From CAYZQH01 sp050300015 (GTDB lineage Bacteria; Pseudomonadota; Gammaproteobacteria; Pseudomonadales; Cellvibrionaceae): a DNA stretch of 64,000 bases. Shown here one piece after another: positions 59,705 through 64,000 of the stretch. The stretch covers positions 1-64,000 of the forward strand of contig JBNKWZ010000032.1 of NCBI GenBank assembly GCA_050300015.1, read 5' to 3'. The translations under genes were made by a program, and so were the position numbers. The number at the start of each line of letters is the position of its first letter. Positions within the stretch are counted from its first letter, which is position 1. Below the pieces are notes generated by a model, which searched no databases, was not told the origin of the DNA, and saw only the letters and a program-made list of their open reading frames with translations.

Positions 59705-60405
59705 CTCAGTCCATCGATCCCATCGTCGCGATTATCCCTGCTGCGGGCATAGGGTCTCGCATGCAGGCCAATAGCCCAAAGCAATACCTATCGTTCATGG
59801 GGCGAAGTCTCTTGCAGTGTACGGTTTCCACTTTGCTTGAGTGTTCTTATGTGCACCAAATTGTTATCGCGCTGGCGGAGAATGACACGCAGTTTGCAAA
59901 AGAGGTCGACTCGCACCCAAAGCTTTCTACGGTAATTGGCGGCACTTCACGGGCGGCCAGTGTGCGCAATGCCTTGGTTCAAATTGCCAAAAGTACGCCA
60001 TTGGCTTGGGCATTGGTGCATGATGCTGCGCGGCCGTGTGTTCGGTTGGATCGTATTGATGCATTGGTACAGAGGGTCTCGGAGCAAAACCGAGGTGGTA
60101 TTCTGGCCGTACCCGCGTCGGATACCGTAAAGCGCGTCGAGGGTCAACTGATTGAGTCAACTCTTCCTCGCGAAACAGTATGGTTGGCTCACACGCCACA
60201 AATGTTTCGTGTGAACACATTGCTCAATGCCTTGAGTCAAGGTTTGGACCAGGGACTTACACTGACCGACGAAGCTTCGGCGATGGAAAACATGGGGTAT
60301 GCACCACTGGTGGTAGAAGATACCAAAGACAATATTAAAATTACCCACCCAGGAGACCTACAAATGGCCGAGTGGATTTTAAATCAGCGGGCGTCATTGT
60401 CATGA
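59701..60405 (+). CDS. ispD: 2-C-methyl-D-erythritol 4-phosphate cytidylyltransferase IspD
   Basis: A 234-residue enzyme of the MEP isoprenoid pathway that makes CDP-methylerythritol. The nucleotide-binding start is AIIPAAGIGSRMQANSPKQYLSFMGRSLLQ, with VHDAARPCVRLDRIDAL and LPRETVWLAHTPQMFRVNTL further on. The final part, GYAPLVVEDTKDNIKITHPGDLQMAEWIL, is typical. It overlaps ispF by 4 bases; in some bacteria the two are fused, but here they are separate genes. Confidence 0.97.
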   Translation: MTQSIDPIVAIIPAAGIGSRMQANSPKQYLSFMGRSLLQCTVSTLLECSYVHQIVIALAENDTQFAKEVDSHPKLSTVIGGTSRAASVRNALVQIAKSTPLAWALVHDAARPCVRLDRIDALVQRVSEQNRGGILAVPASDTVKRVEGQLIESTLPRETVWLAHTPQMFRVNTLLNALSQGLDQGLTLTDEASAMENMGYAPLVVEDTKDNIKITHPGDLQMAEWILNQRASLS

Positions 60406-60881
60406 GAATTGGACAGGGTGTCGATGTGCACGCCTTTGGTGTGGGTGACAAAATTGTTCTGGGCGGGGTTGTGATTCCCCACAGTCAAGGCCTAGTGGCG
60501 CACTCAGACGGCGATGTGCTATTACACGCCCTGTGCGATGCACTGCTGGGTGCCGCGGCTTTAGGTGATATCGGTCGGCACTTTCCTGATACCGATGCGC
60601 AATACAAAAATGCCGACAGTCGTACCTTGTTGCGTCTGGTGATGACGAAGGTGCGTGTTGCCGGCTGGGGTTTGGCGAATGCTGATATGACTATTATTGC
60701 TCAAGCGCCCAGAATGGCCAATTACATACCCAAAATGTGTGAACGCATTGCGCAGGATTTACAGTGCGAATTGTCGCGAATTAATGTTAAGGCGACCACC
60801 ACCGAACACCTGGGATTTAACGGGCGCAAAGAAGGCATCACCGCATTGGCAACGGTTTTGTTGGAGCCTCTCTCTCATTAG
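60402..60881 (+). CDS. ispF: 2-C-methyl-D-erythritol 2,4-cyclodiphosphate synthase IspF
   Basis: A 159-residue trimeric zinc enzyme. Signatures are GQGVDVHAFG (metal His and Asp), HSDGDVLLHALCDALLGAAALGDIGRHFPDTD and NVKATTTEHLGFNGRKEGITA. The open frame reaches upstream to 60372, but the ATG at 60402 gives the standard length and the ATGA overlap with ispD. Confidence 0.97.
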   Translation: MRIGQGVDVHAFGVGDKIVLGGVVIPHSQGLVAHSDGDVLLHALCDALLGAAALGDIGRHFPDTDAQYKNADSRTLLRLVMTKVRVAGWGLANADMTIIAQAPRMANYIPKMCERIAQDLQCELSRINVKATTTEHLGFNGRKEGITALATVLLEPLSH

Positions 60882-60923
60882 CTTTTCCCCCAATTGCCTC
60901 ATTCAATTTAGCGGTAGCACTTT

Positions 60924-61895
60924 ATGTTTTCATTGGAATTTGAGTACGCTTTAGGTAAACCTGAAGCGGTAGCGGCATTTCGTCAACAGGCCGAGGATTT
61001 TTGCGTAGACGAAGCGCTAGGGTTTGAGCCTTGTGGGGAGGGTGAGCACGTTTATCTGCATGTTCAAAAAACCCATACCAATACGGAATGGCTTGCCAAA
61101 CAGGTCGCGCAATTTTGTGGTGTGCAAAAACGCGATGTGGGCTTTTGTGGGTTAAAGGATCGGCACGCCGTCACCCGTCAGTGGTTCAGTATTTATATGC
61201 CCAAACCCATACCGTTGGATTGGCAGCAGTGGGCCTCTGAGCTGGCACCCAACGTGGTTGTATTGTCACATTCGCGGCATACCAAAAAATTACGCCGAGG
61301 CGAGCACGCCAATAACCAGTTTAAAATTGCATTGCATTTGCTCAAAGGTGATATGGGTGACCTTGTGGCGCGGTGTGAAACTCTTTCTCGGCAAGGCGTG
61401 CCTAACTATTTTGGTGAGCAGCGTTTTGGCAGTAACGCCAATAACTTACACGCAGCTGAAGCCTGGTTGGTGCAGGGTGCAAGGCTTGCCAAAACACAAA
61501 AATCTTTCGCCATGTCCGCGGCGCGCGCGTACTTATTTAACTTGGTGCTGTCGCATCGTGTGCAAAACGGCACTTGGTTGCAATGCATTGAGGGTGAAAG
61601 CGTCATCGATGGTGGCCCGAGTGGGCCTCTGTGGGGAAGAGGGCGGCTGCCCGTCTCTGAGTTGGCGTTAAGCATGGAAAACGAAGCCATTAGTCCGATG
61701 AAGGGGTGGTGTGAGGGCTTGGAGCATTGTGGCTTAAGCCAAGAGCGTCGTGCTCTGGTCCTACAGCCTAAGAACATGGCGTTTGAGGTGCAAGGGCAGA
61801 CATTGACCGTTCAATTTTCGCTGCCACCCGGTACTTTTGCTACGTCGGTTTTACGTGAAATAACAGGGTTGGACAACCGAGCCCAGGATTCATAG
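60924..61895 (+). CDS. truD: tRNA pseudouridine(13) synthase TruD
   Basis: A 323-residue pseudouridine synthase acting on position 13 of tRNA-Glu. It has HVYLHVQKTHTNTEWLAKQVA, the catalytic Asp region in VGFCGLKDRHAVTRQWFSI, and the TruD insertion domain starting GVPNYFGEQRFGSNANNL, the family signature. Near full length. In many relatives surE overlaps the end of truD; here pcm follows after 79 bases. Confidence 0.96.
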   Translation: MFSLEFEYALGKPEAVAAFRQQAEDFCVDEALGFEPCGEGEHVYLHVQKTHTNTEWLAKQVAQFCGVQKRDVGFCGLKDRHAVTRQWFSIYMPKPIPLDWQQWASELAPNVVVLSHSRHTKKLRRGEHANNQFKIALHLLKGDMGDLVARCETLSRQGVPNYFGEQRFGSNANNLHAAEAWLVQGARLAKTQKSFAMSAARAYLFNLVLSHRVQNGTWLQCIEGESVIDGGPSGPLWGRGRLPVSELALSMENEAISPMKGWCEGLEHCGLSQERRALVLQPKNMAFEVQGQTLTVQFSLPPGTFATSVLREITGLDNRAQDS

Positions 61896-61974
61896 GCAAC
61901 AATCTCGTCTCCCCGTCACTGCCTGCTCAATCACCGGTATGGTATAGTTCGGGCTTTCTTTTTTGGGCGTTTTT

Positions 61975-62646
61975 ATGGTTGATCGTTTGCATCTAGAAGG
62001 CGTTGGAATGACGTCAAAGCGCACGCGCGATCGCCTTGTACAGCGATTGCAAGAGCAAGGCATAAAACGCAGCGATATTCTTGAAGTGATGGCCAATACA
62101 CCCAGACACTGGTTTTTGGACGAGGCCCTGTCACATCGTGCCTATGAAGATACGGCACTTCCCATCGGTTATGGCCAAACGCTTTCACAGCCTTACATCG
62201 TTGCGCGTATGACAGAAATTTTGCTGTCAGCTAAGCCTCAGCTCAAGACGGTTCTCGAAGTGGGTACTGGTTCTGGGTATCAAACAGCGGTGTTGGCGCA
62301 AATGATAGATGCAGTGTGGACGGTAGAGCGCATTCGCCCGTTACAAACCAAAGCGCAAGAGCGATTACGTCATTTAAAGCTATACAACGTTCGATATAAA
62401 CATGCGGATGGTAACTTTGGGTGGTCAGATTGTGGCCCTTACGAAGGCATACTGTCGGCTGCAGCGCCCCCCCAAGTGCCGCAAGAATTGATGCGGCAGT
62501 TGGCGGTAGGAGGGGTCATGGTGATTCCCATTGGTTTGATGCAACAGTCGCTCACGGTGGTGACGCGTAAGGGTGAAGATGAGTTTGACCTGCGCGAGGT
62601 TGAGCCTGTGCGGTTTGTGCCGTTGTTGTCGGGGGTGGCCAAATAA
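61975..62646 (+). CDS. pcm: Protein-L-isoaspartate O-methyltransferase Pcm
   Basis: A 223-residue SAM-dependent repair enzyme that methylates isoaspartyl residues in aged proteins. It has YEDTALPIGYGQTLSQPYIVARMTE, the SAM motif VLEVGTGSGYQTAVLAQM and a later AAAPPQVPQELMRQLAVGGVMVIPIG. The ATG at 61975 is used; a TTG four codons upstream is also open. It overlaps the DUF368 gene by one base. The absence of surE in front is the only unusual point. Confidence 0.95.
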   Translation: MVDRLHLEGVGMTSKRTRDRLVQRLQEQGIKRSDILEVMANTPRHWFLDEALSHRAYEDTALPIGYGQTLSQPYIVARMTEILLSAKPQLKTVLEVGTGSGYQTAVLAQMIDAVWTVERIRPLQTKAQERLRHLKLYNVRYKHADGNFGWSDCGPYEGILSAAAPPQVPQELMRQLAVGGVMVIPIGLMQQSLTVVTRKGEDEFDLREVEPVRFVPLLSGVAK

Positions 62647-63596
62647 TGGAATTTAAAAAAAGGTCCTTTCAGGGCTATTTGGGTTTAGTGGCTCGTGGTA
62701 TGGGGATGGGGGCTGCTGATGTGGTGCCTGGTGTCTCAGGTGGGACGATCGCGCTAATTACTGGCATTTATGATGAGCTGTTGCATTCGCTGAAACAAAT
62801 TTCACCTCAGGCACTATTGGTATTGAAACGCTCTGGTATTCAGGCGGCATGGATACACATTAATGGCTCTTTCCTCATCAGCGTGTTTGTCGGCATGCTG
62901 GTGAGCCTGAAAACCTTTGCCAAGTTGATTACCTTTGCGCTAGGGCACTATCCGGTATTGGTTTGGGCATTCTTTTTTGGGTTGGTGTTGGCTTCAATTG
63001 TGTATATGGGCCAACAGCAGAAGAGTTGGCGTTGGCAGCAATGGCTAGGATTGATGCTTGGCACATTGATGGTGTATGGGGTTTCTGTTGCAGCACCGGC
63101 GCAATTGCCCGGCGAGCCCTGGATTTTATTCTGCGGCGGGTTTGTCGCCATCTGCGCGATGATATTACCGGGTATATCGGGCAGTTTTTTATTGTTGCTG
63201 GCCGGATTGTATCCTGTCTTCTTGGCCGCTATTAACGATCTGAACTTGGTGATGTTGGGTAGCTTCGGTGCTGGGTGTATCTGTGGTTTACTGGTGTTTT
63301 CACGTTTCTTGTCGTGGTTGTTAGATCGATACCACGCCACCACCATGGCGGTGCTCATTGGCTTTTTGGTGGGTTCGCTCAACGTGATTTGGCCTTGGAA
63401 GGTAACTGTGGAAAGTACCGTGGATCGCCATGGTGACATGATTCCTCTGGTGCAGGCATCGGTGTGGCCTTGGCACTTTGAACATCTTACTGGTGGAGAG
63501 CCAATGATACTTCTTGCCTTGACAGCCTGCGCCATAGGGTGTTTTTTGGTACTTTCGACTGAGGTTGTTTCTGCTATATGTCGCAATATGGATTAG
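62646..63596 (+). CDS. DUF368 (PopT-like) inner-membrane protein
   Basis: A 316-residue polytopic membrane protein with eight to nine hydrophobic segments. The family start GYLGLVARGMGMGAADVVPGVSGGTIALITGIYDELLHSLK is unmistakable, and the internal repeat CAMILPGISGSFLLLLAGLYPVFL marks the second half. DUF368 members include proteins shown to translocate undecaprenyl phosphate across the inner membrane, giving a plausible role in cell-wall lipid recycling. It starts on the pcm stop codon. It lies between pcm and nlpD, where many relatives have these two genes adjacent. Confidence 0.93.
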   Translation: MEFKKRSFQGYLGLVARGMGMGAADVVPGVSGGTIALITGIYDELLHSLKQISPQALLVLKRSGIQAAWIHINGSFLISVFVGMLVSLKTFAKLITFALGHYPVLVWAFFFGLVLASIVYMGQQQKSWRWQQWLGLMLGTLMVYGVSVAAPAQLPGEPWILFCGGFVAICAMILPGISGSFLLLLAGLYPVFLAAINDLNLVMLGSFGAGCICGLLVFSRFLSWLLDRYHATTMAVLIGFLVGSLNVIWPWKVTVESTVDRHGDMIPLVQASVWPWHFEHLTGGEPMILLALTACAIGCFLVLSTEVVSAICRNMD

Positions 63597-63773
63597 ATAA
63601 AAGTCGCGTCAATGGCCTAAAAGAATGAGTTTTGTGTCGGATTTTGGTTGAATAAGCCAATAATTAGACTGATAGTTCTATATTTATTTATAATAATAAT
63701 GGCTATAAAATAGCATATGGTTATAAGTGGCGAACGCTTTGTGGCGCTCTCCGTGGCTGAGAGGGGGCAATAG

Positions 63774-64000
63774 ATGAGTAAGCAGTCTTTGCGGTTTTCG
63801 GGCAGGGTGATTTTTATATTAATCGTTTTCAGCTCGATTACGGGGTGTTCTGGTTCGCAAACGCGCGCGCCGATTACGGATGCTCAAGCGATTCCCAGTC
63901 ATAAAATTCAAACGCATATTGTTGCCAAAGGCGAGACCTTATATTCCATTGCGTGGCGCTACAACCTAGACTACAAAGGCCTTGCGAGAGCTAACGGCCT
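63774..64000 (+). CDS. nlpD: Murein hydrolase activator NlpD (5' part, runs off the window)
   Basis: The first 75 codons of a lipoprotein. The signal peptide RFSGRVIFILIVFSSITGC ends in the lipobox ITGC, and a LysM domain begins with HKIQTHIVAKGETLYSIAWRYNLDYKGLARANG. By position after pcm this is nlpD, whose product activates the amidase AmiC at the division septum; the LytM domain would lie beyond the window end. GAGGGGG precedes the ATG. rpoS is expected next. Confidence 0.9.
   Translation, partial: MSKQSLRFSGRVIFILIVFSSITGCSGSQTRAPITDAQAIPSHKIQTHIVAKGETLYSIAWRYNLDYKGLARANG

Noticed and set aside
59701..60881. A fused ispDF gene.
   Set aside because: The two frames are distinct and joined only by an ATGA overlap; each has its own start and stop.
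1..64000. CRISPR arrays, prophage or toxin-antitoxin modules.
   Set aside because: No regularly spaced direct repeats, phage structural genes or paired small toxin/antitoxin genes were seen.

Overview
The window is a chromosomal segment of a gammaproteobacterium. The best fit is the marine Cellvibrionales/Pseudomonadales type: it has Pseudomonas-like fleSR-fliEFGHIJ flagellar order, an amgK-murU peptidoglycan recycling pair divergent from lptD-surA-pdxA-rsmA-apaG-apaH, the pyrG-kdsA-eno-ftsB-ispD-ispF-truD-pcm-nlpD backbone, and a possible decayed cellulase remnant. The taxon is inferred from gene order only; no rRNA or tRNA gene was seen.

Layout. 1-150: end of an IS30-family element. 167-1426: glycerate kinase (-). 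1720-9164: an ECF sigma factor/ChrR anti-sigma pair (-) facing a seven-gene operon (+) for membrane lipid modification and stress (SnoaL-like, SDR, FAD amine-oxidase-like, DUF1365, cyclopropane-fatty-acid-synthase-like, DUF2878, exported protein). Both directions carry matching candidate ECF promoters. 9184-9572: a scar built from decayed pieces of three genes whose intact relatives lie elsewhere in the window. 10055-13543: a second ECF sigma/zinc-finger anti-sigma pair, an AraC regulator, an NmrA-like oxidoreductase and an AhpD-like protein.

14035-22150: an arsenosugar-type arsenic cluster: arsS, a TVP38-disulfide-reductase fusion, DUF547, two rSAM-associated glycosyltransferases, arsM and an arsenate reductase. 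It ends in the remains of a phosphate-type ABC transporter (pstS/pstC-like) broken by a 142-bp MITE. 22307-26431: a sterol-desaturase-like hydroxylase (+), then a three-gene signalling operon (-) of a stand-alone ethylene-receptor-like membrane domain, a PAS histidine kinase and a single-domain response regulator.

26432-27977: no protein gene. Its minus strand holds a roughly 570-nt GGA-saturated region (about 35 GGA triplets, none seen on the other strand), with a GacA-box-like palindrome upstream and a long hairpin at the far end. I read it as an unusually large CsrB/RsmZ-type RNA that would sequester CsrA/RsmA. This is the strongest candidate for something undescribed here. 27978-30833: leuA, a HolD-like gene, rimI.

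31095-40630: flagellar block fleS-fleR, a PA3496-family small gene, fliE-fliF-fliG-fliH-fliI-fliJ, with a consensus sigma-54 promoter before fleS. 40631-41524 is gene-poor with remnants. 41525-50283 (-): dxs, and the lptD-surA-pdxA-rsmA-apaG-apaH envelope/housekeeping operon. 50507-52251 (+): amgK-murU. 52389-64000 (+): rpsF-rpsR-rplI, dnaB, pyrG-kdsA, eno, ftsB-ispD-ispF, truD, pcm, a DUF368 membrane protein and the start of nlpD. surE, often found between truD and pcm, is absent from this position.

The housekeeping half is ordinary and tightly packed. The first 28 kb is accessory in character, with long gene-poor gaps, decayed genes and mobile remnants.
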